A stretch of DNA of 64,000 nucleotides from Bacillus sp. J33 (GTDB lineage: Bacteria; Bacillota; Bacilli; Bacillales; Cytobacillaceae), in the NCBI RefSeq assembly GCF_000518885.1, contig NZ_JAEL01000012.1, forward strand, positions 1 to 64,000, written 5' to 3'. The position numbers and the translations under genes are program-made. The notes below the pieces were generated by a model. It had not been told where the DNA came from, did no database searches, and saw only the letters and a program-made list of their open reading frames with translations. Positions 44,166-53,405 of the stretch are shown one piece after another (position 1 is the stretch's first letter; each line of letters starts with the position of its first letter).

Positions 44166-46040
44166 TTACCCGAATTTTTGATGATAATGGGACAGAGCCA
44201 TAAGGGGAAAGATATACCGATAACTGTGATAGTGGATGTAGAAGCTGCCCGCCATAGCTTGCCCTTTTGGATAGGCTGTTGTCCAATCCTCCTTATTGAT
44301 CGAGTTCAGCAAATACATGATGCCTTTTTGGATTGTTTTCGTCGGCTTTTTTTCCGTTCCGATTAATGTGTCAAGTGCCCATGCGGTGTGTGTTAAGGTA
44401 CTTGCATTCAATGGTATATATGTTTTTTGGCTATCGCTTCGGCAGGATTCACCCCAGCCGCCGTCCGGGTTTTGAATGCTCTTTAACCAGGCAGAGGCCT
44501 GCTGGATGGAGGGGTGATTGGCTTGCAGGCCTGCAGCCATGAGCCCTGTTACAGACGCCCAAGTCCCATATATATAGCAAATTCCCCATCGGCCATACCA
44601 GGAACCATTTTGTTCCTGATTCTTCAATAGCCAGTTCACGGCCTCTTTAAACGCCTGATGGTCCTTTGGCAGGTTTGTATAGTTCCCCAAAAACTCCAGG
44701 GTCCTTCCAGTTAAATCAGCTGAGGTGGGGTCTCCAAATATATATTCACCCTTTTCAATCGGCAGGAAATCAATCCAAGGATTCTCGGTATTTCTTTCAA
44801 AGGATGGCCAGCCGCCATCATCATTCTGCATCGATAAAAGCCAATTTACCCCACGATCCCAAGCCTCCTGGTATTTGGGGCTGCCTGGCACACTTCTGGC
44901 AATCGATCTTAAAGAGGCAGTTGTATCGTCGACATCGGGATTGACGGTATTGACATCAGAAAATCCCCATCCGCCCGGCAAGCCTTTGGGATTATGAATC
45001 ACCCAATCCCCAAACTGATCATGCTGACGCTTCAGCAGGTAGCGGTTCGCCTTTTTTACAGCGGGATCGTCTGGTGAAACTCCGGCTAATTGGAGAGCAG
45101 AGCTAATGAGCGAAGTATTCCAGACAGACGCATCGGTATATTGCATATGCGTGAGGCCGTTAATCTCCGTCCGCATCGATTTCAAGCCTTTAACCGCTTT
45201 TTTTATAATCGGGTCATTCTTTGAATAGCCCAGTGATAGGAGTGCAAATATCATTAAGAAGGTAGAACTGAAATAGCTATAAAAGGTTCCATCCGGTTCA
45301 ATCCGCTCCAGCATATATTCTTCTGCCCGGTCCATCGCCAATGAGTGGAGCTTCTCAGGCATGCCCAATAAATCCTCTATGCCTTCCTTGATGGATGATA
45401 AGAAGGACCGCCATTCTGCTTGAATCTCCCACTCATTTGTTCCAGCTCTCGTTAACATTAAATCGGAAAGATCAGGGCTGTTTTTCGTTTTTAAGCTGAA
45501 TTTTTTCTCTGCCAGAATGAGGATCGGGGTCAGATTCACTCTCCCATAGACGGAAAACTGATAAAAGTTAAAGGGAAAAGAAAACGGCAAAAGCATAATC
45601 TCAATCGGGATCGGAAAAGATGCAGGCCATTCGTACTGGCCCGTGACAGACAGCATGATTTTCGTAAATAGACTAACCCCCTCCATGCCGCCATTTGCCA
45701 AAATAAATTGTTTCGCTGCTTTCATCCTCGGATCTTCCTTCTGAACATAGCCCGAATATAAAAGCGCGTAATACGCCTCCAGTGTGGCTGATGCATTTCC
45801 ATCCTTTTCATCATAAAAAAGCTTCCAGGCACCATTTGCTTCTTGTTTGCTCAGAATTCGGGAAACCAGCCTCTGAATCAATTTTTCATCATGTATTTCC
45901 AATGTCCTTAATAAAATGATCATATAAGCATCTGTTGAAATGCCTGTTTCAAAAGGGTATTTCCATGATCCATCATGGGATTGCCCGTTTTTCAGCTTAA
46001 GAATTAACCATTGAATGCCTGAGATGGTGTTGGTCATCAT
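44166..46040 (-). CDS. sqhC: Sporulenol synthase-like terpene cyclase (squalene-hopene cyclase family)
   Basis: From the ATG at 46038-46040 (GGAGAGG upstream) the protein has 624 residues, close to Bacillus subtilis SqhC. It is a class II terpene cyclase with the catalytic acid motif PDVDDTTASLRSIAR and repeated QW-type motifs (QNDDGGWPSFE, QEQNGSWYGRWGICYIYGTW, IQNPDGGWGESC). SqhC cyclises tetraprenyl-beta-curcumene to sporulenol, a spore lipid. The open frame extends to 46145, but that part overlaps the divergent gene's leader. The GC-rich codon use resembles the neighbouring DUF2515 gene. Hopanoid synthesis from squalene is a less likely alternative. Confidence 0.88.
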   Translation of the reverse strand: MMTNTISGIQWLILKLKNGQSHDGSWKYPFETGISTDAYMIILLRTLEIHDEKLIQRLVSRILSKQEANGAWKLFYDEKDGNASATLEAYYALLYSGYVQKEDPRMKAAKQFILANGGMEGVSLFTKIMLSVTGQYEWPASFPIPIEIMLLPFSFPFNFYQFSVYGRVNLTPILILAEKKFSLKTKNSPDLSDLMLTRAGTNEWEIQAEWRSFLSSIKEGIEDLLGMPEKLHSLAMDRAEEYMLERIEPDGTFYSYFSSTFLMIFALLSLGYSKNDPIIKKAVKGLKSMRTEINGLTHMQYTDASVWNTSLISSALQLAGVSPDDPAVKKANRYLLKRQHDQFGDWVIHNPKGLPGGWGFSDVNTVNPDVDDTTASLRSIARSVPGSPKYQEAWDRGVNWLLSMQNDDGGWPSFERNTENPWIDFLPIEKGEYIFGDPTSADLTGRTLEFLGNYTNLPKDHQAFKEAVNWLLKNQEQNGSWYGRWGICYIYGTWASVTGLMAAGLQANHPSIQQASAWLKSIQNPDGGWGESCRSDSQKTYIPLNASTLTHTAWALDTLIGTEKKPTKTIQKGIMYLLNSINKEDWTTAYPKGQAMAGSFYIHYHSYRYIFPLMALSHYHQKFG

Positions 46041-46106
46041 ATGCACATTCCTCTCCAGGTAAAATTCATGATACTCATACATATTCACATAACAGAGGGA
46101 GAATTC

Positions 46107-47246
46107 ATGAAGGAGGGGATCACGATCTTTTTCCGAAAGAAACAAGAAAAATCCCCAATTGAAGTGATAAAGGAAGAATTAAAGAAAAAAATCTATAAAC
46201 CTGCAAATCTATCTGAGGAAGAAAAGCAGATCCTGGAGTTCGTTAAACTGGAAACAAAGGAATGGAATCAAAATAATGTTACAAGAACAAAAGCCTATCT
46301 GGATTTTTACAGGCAGCACCCCGAAATCCATTGGGCCTTTTTGGGGCATATGGTCTCCCGGAATGGGGGCTGGAACATGACCGATTTAAAAGGGGAGCTT
46401 CTGTCCAGGTTACTTTCGGATAGGGAAAAGCAATCCTTCTTTTCCTTTTTGGAAAGAGGGAATTGGCTTATTTTTCAGGATGCCTACCCTCAATTCCTGA
46501 TCTACCGTGAAAGCCTGAAAAGAAACAAGCCGTTATTTTTCCTATTTCCATTCCTTGATATTTCCGTGTTTATGGAAACGATCTGGAACTGCTTTTGGAA
46601 AAATCCGCAGCCATTCCTTCTTACTATAGCCCTCATTATTAATGAACAAAGCTATTTAGAAAAAAGGGTGATTCAGAATCCGCGTTACAAACAGGAGGTT
46701 TTGAATAAGCTTGAGTTTAAGCTTCAGGACCTGCTTTCCTTTAATCACATCCTCTTTCCGTACAGGAAGAATGGTGTGATGCATTTGAAGGGGCAGACGC
46801 TTACCCATTTTGAATCTTTACATGAACGAATACAGCTGGGGAAGAGATTGTATGCAGTTCTATTTCATGACAAGGATGTCCTGGCCCATGCGGAACAGTG
46901 GGCGTATCGCCATCCGCATACAGGCTCAAGGAAGGATTATTGGCCGGAAATTTTTAATGATGTCCACGAAGGACTGCCAGGCGAAAAATATCAATTTCAA
47001 TTAAAATCCTGCAAACTGCGGCCGGGAGCAAGAAGAATTTATAGCCCCAGCCTTGAAAGCGCCTGGAAAAATGTGAGTCATGAAGAAGCAGAGATTGGGG
47101 ATTGGTTTAAAGACTTACAGGTAATGGATTATTTCATAGAATTAAAAGATACCGTAAATGGGGAGATTCAGCATGCATACTGTAAAACACTTGAAAGACT
47201 CGAGCTCGCAGCCCTCGCGAAAAAAGCCGTTACGAATTGGCATTAA
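46107..47246 (+). CDS. DUF2515 protein
   Basis: A protein of 379 residues from ATG 46107 (GAGGGAGAATTC upstream). It belongs to the DUF2515 family found in spore-forming Bacillales (related to YppC). Visible stretches are NVTRTKAYLDFYRQHPEIHW, FLGHMVSRNGGWNMTDLKGE and AHAEQWAYRHPHTGSRKDYW. There are no clear membrane helices apart from hydrophobic patches (PLFFLFPFLDISVFMETIW). Function unknown. It is divergent from sqhC, 66 bp away, sharing a promoter region, and overlaps the next gene. Confidence 0.75.
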   Translation: MKEGITIFFRKKQEKSPIEVIKEELKKKIYKPANLSEEEKQILEFVKLETKEWNQNNVTRTKAYLDFYRQHPEIHWAFLGHMVSRNGGWNMTDLKGELLSRLLSDREKQSFFSFLERGNWLIFQDAYPQFLIYRESLKRNKPLFFLFPFLDISVFMETIWNCFWKNPQPFLLTIALIINEQSYLEKRVIQNPRYKQEVLNKLEFKLQDLLSFNHILFPYRKNGVMHLKGQTLTHFESLHERIQLGKRLYAVLFHDKDVLAHAEQWAYRHPHTGSRKDYWPEIFNDVHEGLPGEKYQFQLKSCKLRPGARRIYSPSLESAWKNVSHEEAEIGDWFKDLQVMDYFIELKDTVNGEIQHAYCKTLERLELAALAKKAVTNWH

Positions 47247-47622
47247 AGGCTATTTACCGGCTATTCTATTGGCTTCATTAATAGGAACTTATTTAGATCT
47301 TTATTTTATCGGCAAGCAGCTTTACTCCTTCCCAATCCGACCGCTGCCATCCATTTTTTCTATTAATATATTATTTACACTGGCTGTCCTTCCCGTTACT
47401 ATGATTCTTTTTATTAAAATCATTCAAAAATTAAAAGGGTGGCTAAAAGGACTATTTGTTTTATGCATCAGTTTAATAATGGCGGCTATGGAAAAAATGG
47501 CAGAGGATATGGGGCTGTTTGTACATGCTGATCACTGGAATCACCTTAATACCTTTGTGGGTTATTGCCTTTTTATTTTTGTGATTTATACTTTTCATGA
47601 GTGGATGAATAGAAGGATATAA
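47173..47622 (+). CDS. Small multi-pass membrane protein (CBO0543-like)
   Basis: 149 residues from ATG 47173 (GGGGAGATTC upstream), overlapping the DUF2515 gene by 74 bp in another frame. It has about four hydrophobic segments (YLPAILLASLIGTYLDLYF, INILFTLAVLPVTMILF, LFVLCISLIMAAMEKM, FVGYCLFIFVIYTF). The layout and aromatic/charged loops resemble the CBO0543 family of Firmicutes membrane proteins, of unknown role. Translational coupling to DUF2515 is likely. A terminator follows. Confidence 0.65.
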   Translation: MHTVKHLKDSSSQPSRKKPLRIGIKGYLPAILLASLIGTYLDLYFIGKQLYSFPIRPLPSIFSINILFTLAVLPVTMILFIKIIQKLKGWLKGLFVLCISLIMAAMEKMAEDMGLFVHADHWNHLNTFVGYCLFIFVIYTFHEWMNRRI

Positions 47623-47670
47623 GGAAAGAGGCTGGTGAAGAAGGAATTATTTAAACAGACTATAATTAGT

Positions 47671-47713
47671 AGAGGATACTATGTTCAATATGAGAGCATA
47701 TATCCTCTTTTTT
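47671..47713 (+). terminator. Terminator after the DUF2515 operon
   Basis: AGAGGATA pairs with TATCCTCT across a 22-nt loop, followed by TTTTTT. Confidence 0.7.
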
Positions 47714-47840
47714 CATACATAATAGAATGAATAAACAGATATTGTAATCGTGGAAGCGTAGTGTGGTCGCAAGACCGAGCGTAAAAAAGGTTTTAGGGGG
47801 AAGGTCTATCTTTATAATCTTTCTCTGTCTCCAGACAACG

Positions 47841-47930
47841 ATGAACTTGTATCTTCATCCTTCAGACGAAGACATCCGCAAGGATTGGGAAAAGGCACAG
47901 GGTGCATTTGATATACAGAAACAGCACTGA
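47841..47930 (+). pseudogene. tnpA: Remnant of TnpA-like tyrosine recombinase (C-terminus only)
   Basis: Frame from 47841 reads MNLYLHPSDEDIRKDWEKAQ and ends FDIQKQH before TGA. This matches the tail of the first tyrosine recombinase of Tn554-type transposons, directly before the tnpB-like gene. The frame extends a few codons further left (LCLQTT) but the rest of tnpA is gone. It is therefore a deletion remnant. Confidence 0.6.
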
Positions 47931-47943
47931 AAGGCGAGAGAGA

Positions 47944-50054
47944 ATGAAACAGAAACAACAAACAAATATAGGGGAATTAGGGTTTCATGAACGATTGCAG
48001 CAAGAATTATCAACCTATCCTGTTAAAACAATTCACAAAGATGGTTCTGTTACCATAGAGCAAGTGAATAATCCTTATTTCTTGATTAACGATAAATGGA
48101 ATATTAACTTTTTACGTGAGATTAAGCAGTTCAAAGAACAAGTAGCAACCTATAAATACAGTAGCAAAAATGTTACTTTCCGATTTCTTAATCCTAAGGT
48201 TAATTTAGAAGTAAAATATGTATACTATCAACGATTGTTTAATGATTATTGGACCATAAACAGTATTTTTGGAGCGCATAGTCCCCTAAAAAGAATGACT
48301 GAGTTCTTAAACCAGAAATATCCTACATTAACATCGTTATTAGATTTAGAGATTGATAAGGTAGAACGAGAATATTTATTTTGGTTAAATGAAATGGGTA
48401 TTAATACTCAGGTGATTAATAAAAGAATACTCTACAAAGATATAACCATAAAATCCAAAATAGCGTCCTTTTTGAGACTTGTTTTTACAACTCTTTTACA
48501 AATCACTGATATACGAGAAGAATGGGAAAAGGATCGTTGGGATATACGAGTTTTACATGATAAATATGGTATTGATTACAATAAAAGTAATACTAGATAT
48601 TACATTGATTTTACTAAGGTCGAACAGATGAAAATACGTCAACAAATAAAAAGTATATCAAGCAACGGTTACTAAGTAAAAATAAATTTTCTGTAGGTAC
48701 AGCACAAGATTATCTGCAATACCTTCCAAATTTTTTATCTTTCATGTTATCTCTAGAACCAACATGGATGGATTTAAAAAGTTTGAAACGTTCTCACATT
48801 GAACAATATGTTCTATGGTTACATGAATACTCAAGAAACAATTTAAAAAGAAAGGATAAACATCCTGAAAGGTATGTATCAAAGGCATTAAATATTGTAG
48901 GAAAGTTTCTTGAAGATATTCAACGATACGAATATGATATCGCTCCAGAAACTCATGTGCGATTATTACTCTTTCCAGAGGATAAACCGAAATTAAGAAA
49001 AAAGTCGATTGATCAAATCGACTATATCCCTGACTATGTGTTAGAACAACTTTTTACTAATATTAATGATTTGCCCAAAGATGTCATTCCTGTGGTTTGG
49101 GTTGCATTTAAAACAGGACTACGTATTTCAGATGTATTAGGATTGACCACCGATTGCTTAATAAAGTTAAACGGTAAATACTCGATTATGACTGATATTG
49201 AAAAAACGTACGTGCAGGGACACCGAATTCCCATTGACGAAGAATTAGCAAATCTCCTTGCGGTCCTTATTCAGCGAGCAAAAGAAAATAGCAATCAAGA
49301 TAATAATCCCGAAGGGTTCATTTTTATTCGCTATCGTGGTTCCAGAAAGGGAAAGCCTTATTCCCAAATGTGGATTGGAAAAGAACTGAATATCTTAGCA
49401 AAAAAGAAAAACATTGTAGATGAGAACGAAAACTTATTTCATTTTAAAACTCATCAGTTCCGGCATACATATGCCATTAAAATGTTAAATGGCGGTGCAG
49501 ATATTTTAACGGTACAGGAACTATTAGCCCATGCTTCCCCTGAAATGACCTTACGGTATGCCAAATTATTGGATGACACGAAACGGAAAGCGTTTGAATC
49601 TGTTATCAATCAAGGCGTATTCAGTTTTGACTTAAACGGCGAGGTGCAAGAAATCAAAGCAGGTGAAGATATTCCAGAGGACATTCTCCAAGCTCTCTGG
49701 CAGGACCATAAACTAAATGCGATGGACAACCCGTACGGGACGTGTCACGCGCGATTGAAAGGCGATTGTCCGCATATGGAAGCCCCTCCTTGTCTCACGT
49801 GTAATAGTGGTAGTCCGTGTAAAGACTTGGCGATTGGCTTCTCGGAATTGGATGTGGAGAAATATGAAATGCACGTAAAAACAACAGCAAGAGCCATCGA
49901 GGTAGCGAAACAGCATGGTCGTGATGACATGGCAGAAAAGCACGAACGGAACTTACAGCGATACCAAGGTATATTGGACAATATCCGTGAGGGGCATGTC
50001 ATCTTCGGTAGACAAGATCGCATAAAGAGAAAGCAAGGTGTAAAAAATGGCTGA
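47944..50054 (+). pseudogene. tnpB: TnpB-like tyrosine recombinase of a Tn554-type transposon, frameshifted
   Basis: Start ATG 47944 (MKQKQQTNIGELGFHERL; AAAGGCGAGAGAG upstream). The first part runs to 48675; the second, in another frame, continues KQRLLSKNKFSVGTAQDYLQ and runs to 50054. One missing A in the A-run at 48646-48652 explains the break. The second part holds the catalytic core: FKTGLRISDVLGL (Arg), HFKTHQFRHTYAIKM (H-x-x-R), ELLAHASPEMTLRYAK (His and Tyr). A Cys-rich tail (CPHMEAPPCLTCNSGSPC) is typical of TnpB. Restoring the frame would give about 700 residues, as in Tn554-family TnpB. A sequencing error is possible. Confidence 0.8.
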
Positions 50055-50427
50055 TTATGACCGCAGAGAACAGTTAAAAAAGATTCATACCTCACGGAAG
50101 GCTGCCACCTATCAAAAGGTCGATGAAGCCATTCAACGGCTCGTACGAGCTAACGTGAGCATCAATTTCAACAGCGTGGCAAGTGAGGCTGGCGTAGCGA
50201 AAGCTACGCTATACAACAACCTTGAGTTGCGTGATCGGATTGAATCCTTGCGACAACAACAAACGCAAGCACCTACACCGAAGCGAATCAAACGAGAGAT
50301 GGATGACAATAACAAAGATGCCCTGATTGCTTCTTTACAGCGCCGCATTAAGAAGCTAGATAGCGAAAACAAAGAACTAAGAGAACAATTGAAAGTGGCT
50401 TACGCAGAAGTATATAAAAAAATCTGA
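50047..50427 (+). CDS. tnpC: TnpC-like accessory protein of Tn554-type transposon
   Basis: A 126-residue basic protein overlapping the end of tnpB by 8 bp. It has an N-terminal helix-turn-helix-like part (VNFNSVASEAGVAKATLYNN, here INFNSVASEAGVAKATLY) and a C-terminal coiled coil (LIASLQRRIKKLDSENKELREQL, shown in part). This is the form of Tn554 TnpC/DUF6262 proteins, which influence transposition frequency and orientation. It appears intact, though its partners are broken, and ends at its own terminator (50426-50449). Confidence 0.8.
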   Translation: MADYDRREQLKKIHTSRKAATYQKVDEAIQRLVRANVSINFNSVASEAGVAKATLYNNLELRDRIESLRQQQTQAPTPKRIKREMDDNNKDALIASLQRRIKKLDSENKELREQLKVAYAEVYKKI

Positions 50428-50449
50428 GGGAACACCGTTCCCTCCTTTC
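50426..50449 (+). terminator. Terminator after tnpC
   Basis: GAGGGAAC pairs with GTTCCCTC, followed by CTTTCTT; probably marks the right side of the Tn554-like remnant. Confidence 0.6.
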
Positions 50450-50489
50450 TTCAACTAAAGGGCCAGATTGTTGAGGATCGCTTTTTTTT
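50449..50489. repeat. Cassette-repeat copy (partial) before the hydrolase operon
   Basis: TTCAACTAAAGGGCCAGATT followed by GTTGAGGATCGC and eight T residues. First member of the repeat family described under the 50.4-63.3 kb finding. Confidence 0.6.
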
Positions 50490-50490
50490 A

Positions 50491-50519
50491 TTGACTAAAC
50501 GTTCATTCAACAATAAAAT
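50491..50519 (+). promoter_or_regulatory. Promoter with embedded TetR-type operator
   Basis: TTGACT (50491-50496), 17-bp spacer, TAAAAT (50514-50519). The spacer contains AACGTTCATTCAA, a common type of TetR/AcrR operator half. It precedes the hydrolase-TetR operon, so autoregulation is likely. Confidence 0.6.
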
Positions 50520-50555
50520 AAAGTTAATACTCAAAAAATGCATGGAGGGATTCCA

Positions 50556-51305
50556 ATGGATTTGTATTACGAGGTTAATGGTAATGGGCACCCTGTCGTT
50601 CTTCTTCACAGTGGTGGCGCTGATTCACGGGACTGGACATTTGTTGCACCACTTTTAGCAAAACATTACATGGTTGTTAGTTTTGACGGACACGGAGCCG
50701 GAAAATCATCGGATCCAGTTGGAGATGTTAATTGTGTGGAAGATTTGAAGGGGCTCCTTGACTATCTGAACATTCATAAGGCCACCTTAATCGGACATTC
50801 TATGGGGGGCCAGATTGCAACAGACTTTTCATTAGAATATCCTGAATACGTATCGGAATTGGTTTTAATTGCACCGTCATTGACAGGGTTTAACTATTCA
50901 TCGGAGTTTGTAGAATATATGAATAAGGTAAGTGCGGCCGCACCAGACATAGACAAAATGATTGAGGTTTCACAAAGTGCAGTGTCGTATCGTGTTGTTC
51001 AGGCTAGTCCCCATAAGGAGCTTACTGAACAAATGCTTCGACACCATATCAAACGGACATTTAATTGGCCAGCTTTTGAAATGATTTGGCCGAATCCTCC
51101 TGCAGCCGAAAGACTAGGTGAGTTGTCTGTTAAAACTTTATTTATGATTGGTACGGAGGAATTACCCGATAACCTTCGAGTCGCTAACTACTTTCGAAAG
51201 CAGTCAGACGCTCGAATCATTGAAATTTCTGGTGCAGATCATATGGTTACGTTAACTCATCCCGAGGATTTGTGTCGTCATATTATGGAATTTTTGGAGG
51301 AATGA
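50556..51305 (+). CDS. Alpha/beta hydrolase
   Basis: A 249-residue alpha/beta-fold hydrolase from ATG 50556 (GGAGGG upstream; the frame is open from 50538). The oxyanion region is VVLLHSGGADSRDW, the nucleophile elbow GHSMGG (Ser about 88), the acid is near FMIGTEELPDN and the histidine is in GADHMVTLTHPE. The substrate is not predictable: ester, lactone or haloacid-type members share this core. It is followed 7 bp later by a TetR gene, and the two share the promoter at 50491. Confidence 0.85.
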   Translation: MDLYYEVNGNGHPVVLLHSGGADSRDWTFVAPLLAKHYMVVSFDGHGAGKSSDPVGDVNCVEDLKGLLDYLNIHKATLIGHSMGGQIATDFSLEYPEYVSELVLIAPSLTGFNYSSEFVEYMNKVSAAAPDIDKMIEVSQSAVSYRVVQASPHKELTEQMLRHHIKRTFNWPAFEMIWPNPPAAERLGELSVKTLFMIGTEELPDNLRVANYFRKQSDARIIEISGADHMVTLTHPEDLCRHIMEFLEE

Positions 51306-51312
51306 GATTGAC

Positions 51313-51897
51313 ATGCCAAGAACACCACAAGAGAATGAGCGTATTCGGCAGTTAGCCAAGGAGAGTATTCTTAAAGCAGCGATGGAATTGTTCATCAAGC
51401 AGGGGTATCATGCGACTTCTATTAGCAACATTGCCGAACATGCTGGCATATCTAAAGGCCTGCTTTACAATTATTTTAAAGGGAAAGAAGAACTCCTGGC
51501 GACTATGGTTCACGCGAGGGTGGGGGAAATTGTTGAAGTCATGAATCAAGCAATGGCTATTGAGACCCCAGTGGAGCAGCTCAAACATATTATAGAGGGC
51601 GCAATCGATAATGTCTACATGAAGCCGGAAGTATTCCGTTTCTATCTCCACCTGCAAACACAACCTGAAGCAGATCATGAGCTGATCAAATACAGTCGTT
51701 TTCTTATTGAAGAGAACGCCAGACAGTTTGAGTTTCAATGTGAGATATTTGAAAAGCTAGGAGCAAAGGAAGCGCGGAAACGATCGTTATATTTTTCATC
51801 CACGCTTCAAGGGATCATGTTGATGATATCGACTTATCCACAGCAGTTTCCCATAGAAGAAATAAAAAAGCAGATCGTTGATGAGTTTTGTAACTAG
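51313..51897 (+). CDS. TetR/AcrR-family regulator
   Basis: A 194-residue repressor with the TetR helix-turn-helix (AKESILKAAMELFIKQGYHA, then ISKGLLYNYFKGKEELLATM) and a helical C-terminal effector domain with TetR_C features (YFSSTLQGIMLMISTYP). It is the second gene of the hydrolase operon; the AACGTTCATT element within the promoter spacer is its probable binding site. It likely derepresses the hydrolase when the latter's substrate is present. A very strong palindromic terminator follows. Confidence 0.85.
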   Translation: MPRTPQENERIRQLAKESILKAAMELFIKQGYHATSISNIAEHAGISKGLLYNYFKGKEELLATMVHARVGEIVEVMNQAMAIETPVEQLKHIIEGAIDNVYMKPEVFRFYLHLQTQPEADHELIKYSRFLIEENARQFEFQCEIFEKLGAKEARKRSLYFSSTLQGIMLMISTYPQQFPIEEIKKQIVDEFCN

Positions 51898-51916
51898 CTT
51901 TCCTTTTAAAAAAGCT

Positions 51917-51950
51917 TTTATTCAATTATAGGGCGCAATTGTTGAACAAG
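51917..51950. repeat. Cassette-repeat copy (single unit)
   Basis: TTTATTCAATTATAGGGCGC followed by AATTGTTGAACAAG; outer arms TTATTCAA and TTGAACAA are complementary. Confidence 0.65.
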
Positions 51951-51955
51951 AAGTA

Positions 51956-51999
51956 AAGGAAGGATACATATTAGTCATGACTAATATGTATCCTTCCTT
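51956..51999. terminator. 44-nt perfect palindrome, bidirectional terminator
   Basis: Two 22-nt arms (AAGGAAGGATACATATTAGT... and its exact complement) with no loop, followed by ATTTTTTA. It is unusually long and perfect for an intrinsic terminator. The gap 51898-52252 also contains the repeat at 51917 and the promoter at 52159. Confidence 0.75.
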
Positions 52000-52158
52000 A
52001 TTTTTTATGACTTTTTTGGAATTAGGTCTTGATAAAATTATTCCTTTTTGCCAGCCTCTTTTTGTTTGAAGGCCTCCTTTTGATTGCAGATTAAATAAAC
52101 ATATTTAAAGTTTGTTGGGTTAATAATAAACAAAAATAAATATCGTTTGTTTTGCCGA

Positions 52159-52187
52159 TTGACAATTTTTAAACTTTGTTGTAATCT
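52159..52187 (+). promoter_or_regulatory. Promoter of the DUF2087 gene
   Basis: TTGACA (52159-52164), 17-bp spacer, TAATCT (52182-52187). AAACAAA/GTTTGTT motifs surround it (about 52107-52150 and 52198-52204) and could be operator half-sites. Confidence 0.6.
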
Positions 52188-52252
52188 GTTTATCAAAAAG
52201 CAAACAGATGATTAAAATGTTTATTTATAAGAAAGTTAGGATGTGTACTGCA

Positions 52253-53008
52253 ATGGAAATATCCAATTTGTTCTGGGAGGCTTCCCTGGAAGAGCTGAAA
52301 CAGGGATATATAGAAGAAAGAGATTCATTTACATGCCTGCTATGCGGGGAAAAGGCTGAAAAAGGGATTGTATATCCATATAAAGATCGGCTTTATGAAG
52401 CAGAAAGATTTGTCCGAATTCATATCGAAAGTGCGCATGAGAGCGTTTTTGCCTATTTACTGGGAATGGATAAGAAGCTTACCGGTCTTACAGAGCATCA
52501 GAGGGCGCTCTTGCAGCTTTTTTATCAAGGGAAAAGTGACAAGGAAATTCAAAAAGAGCTGGATATGGGGAGCACTTCTACGATTCGCCATCACCGTTTT
52601 GTCTTAAAAGAAAAGGAACGGCAGGCCAAGACGTTTCTGGCGATGATGGAATTATTGAAAGAAAAAGACGAATATGCACCAGCGTTTTTGCCTGTGCATA
52701 AAACCGCCACCATGGTCGATGACAGATACAATATTACGCAGGAAGAACAGGAGAACGTGATCAAAAAATTATTCCCTGATGGATCCGAAAAGGCTTTAAT
52801 CAAGTTTCCGCCAAAGGAAAAGCAAAGGCTGATTGTCCTGCGGGAAATCGCCAAGCAATTGAAAACCGGCCATACCTATACTGAAAAAGAATTAAATGAG
52901 ACATTAAAAGGCTTTTATGAGGATTATGTTCTGATTAGAAGATATTTAATCGAATATGGATTAGTAGACCGGAAAGCAGATGGCAGCCAATATTGGGTGA
53001 AAAAATAA
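52253..53008 (+). CDS. DUF2087 protein with LuxR-like helix-turn-helix
   Basis: About 251 residues from ATG 52253 (MEISNLFWEAS); ATGs at 52208 and 52241 are possible, and none has a strong ribosome binding site. An N-terminal CxxC segment (TCLLCGEKAEKG) and a histidine at FVRIHIESAHESVF may bind metal. The middle has a LuxR-type helix-turn-helix (GLTEHQRALLQLFYQGKSDKEI, shown in part, then GSTSTIRHHRFVLKEKE). The C-terminal 85 residues are DUF2087 (KALIKFPPKEKQRLIVLREIA, RRYLIEYGLVDRKADGSQYW). It is probably a transcription regulator. The GIY-YIG gene follows by 25 bp, a pairing common in Bacillus. Confidence 0.8.
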   Translation: MEISNLFWEASLEELKQGYIEERDSFTCLLCGEKAEKGIVYPYKDRLYEAERFVRIHIESAHESVFAYLLGMDKKLTGLTEHQRALLQLFYQGKSDKEIQKELDMGSTSTIRHHRFVLKEKERQAKTFLAMMELLKEKDEYAPAFLPVHKTATMVDDRYNITQEEQENVIKKLFPDGSEKALIKFPPKEKQRLIVLREIAKQLKTGHTYTEKELNETLKGFYEDYVLIRRYLIEYGLVDRKADGSQYWVKK

Positions 53009-53033
53009 ATAGGAATAAAGCGGGGGAAACAAG

Positions 53034-53384
53034 ATGGATCGCAAAAAAGAATTAAAGCAGCAATATAAAGAAACACCAATTGAAGCGGGTGTTTATCAGA
53101 TAAAAAACATGAAGAACAATAAAATAATGGTCGGAAGCGCGAAAAATCTTAAAAGCCTAAATGGAATAAAGTTCATGCTTGAAAACAATGGATATACCAC
53201 CAATAATGAGCTTCAGGAAGAATGGAATCAGTTCGGGAAAGAGGATTTCACATTCGATATCCTGGAAAAATTGAAAAAGAACGATGATCCGTATTTTAAT
53301 GAGAAGAAAGCTTTAGAGAAGCTTGAAGAGAAGTGGATTGAGAAGCTGCAGCCATTTGGAGAAAACGGATATAACAAAAAATAG
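53034..53384 (+). CDS. GIY-YIG-like nuclease family protein
   Basis: A 116-residue protein with an N-terminal GIY-YIG-type strand pair (GVYQIKNMKNNKIMVGSAKNL, GVYQI and MVGS occupying the GIY and YIG positions) and a C-terminal alpha-helical part (ALEKLEEKWIEKLQPFGENGYN). Asn near the end is in the usual place for this fold. Small stand-alone versions are common beside DUF2087 genes in Bacillus. Their targets are unknown, and the changed YIG suggests it may not be a robust nuclease. Start ATG 53034 follows GCGGGGGAAAC. Confidence 0.75.
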   Translation: MDRKKELKQQYKETPIEAGVYQIKNMKNNKIMVGSAKNLKSLNGIKFMLENNGYTTNNELQEEWNQFGKEDFTFDILEKLKKNDDPYFNEKKALEKLEEKWIEKLQPFGENGYNKK

Positions 53385-53405
53385 TTTGAAAGGGGGGACA
53401 CCGCG

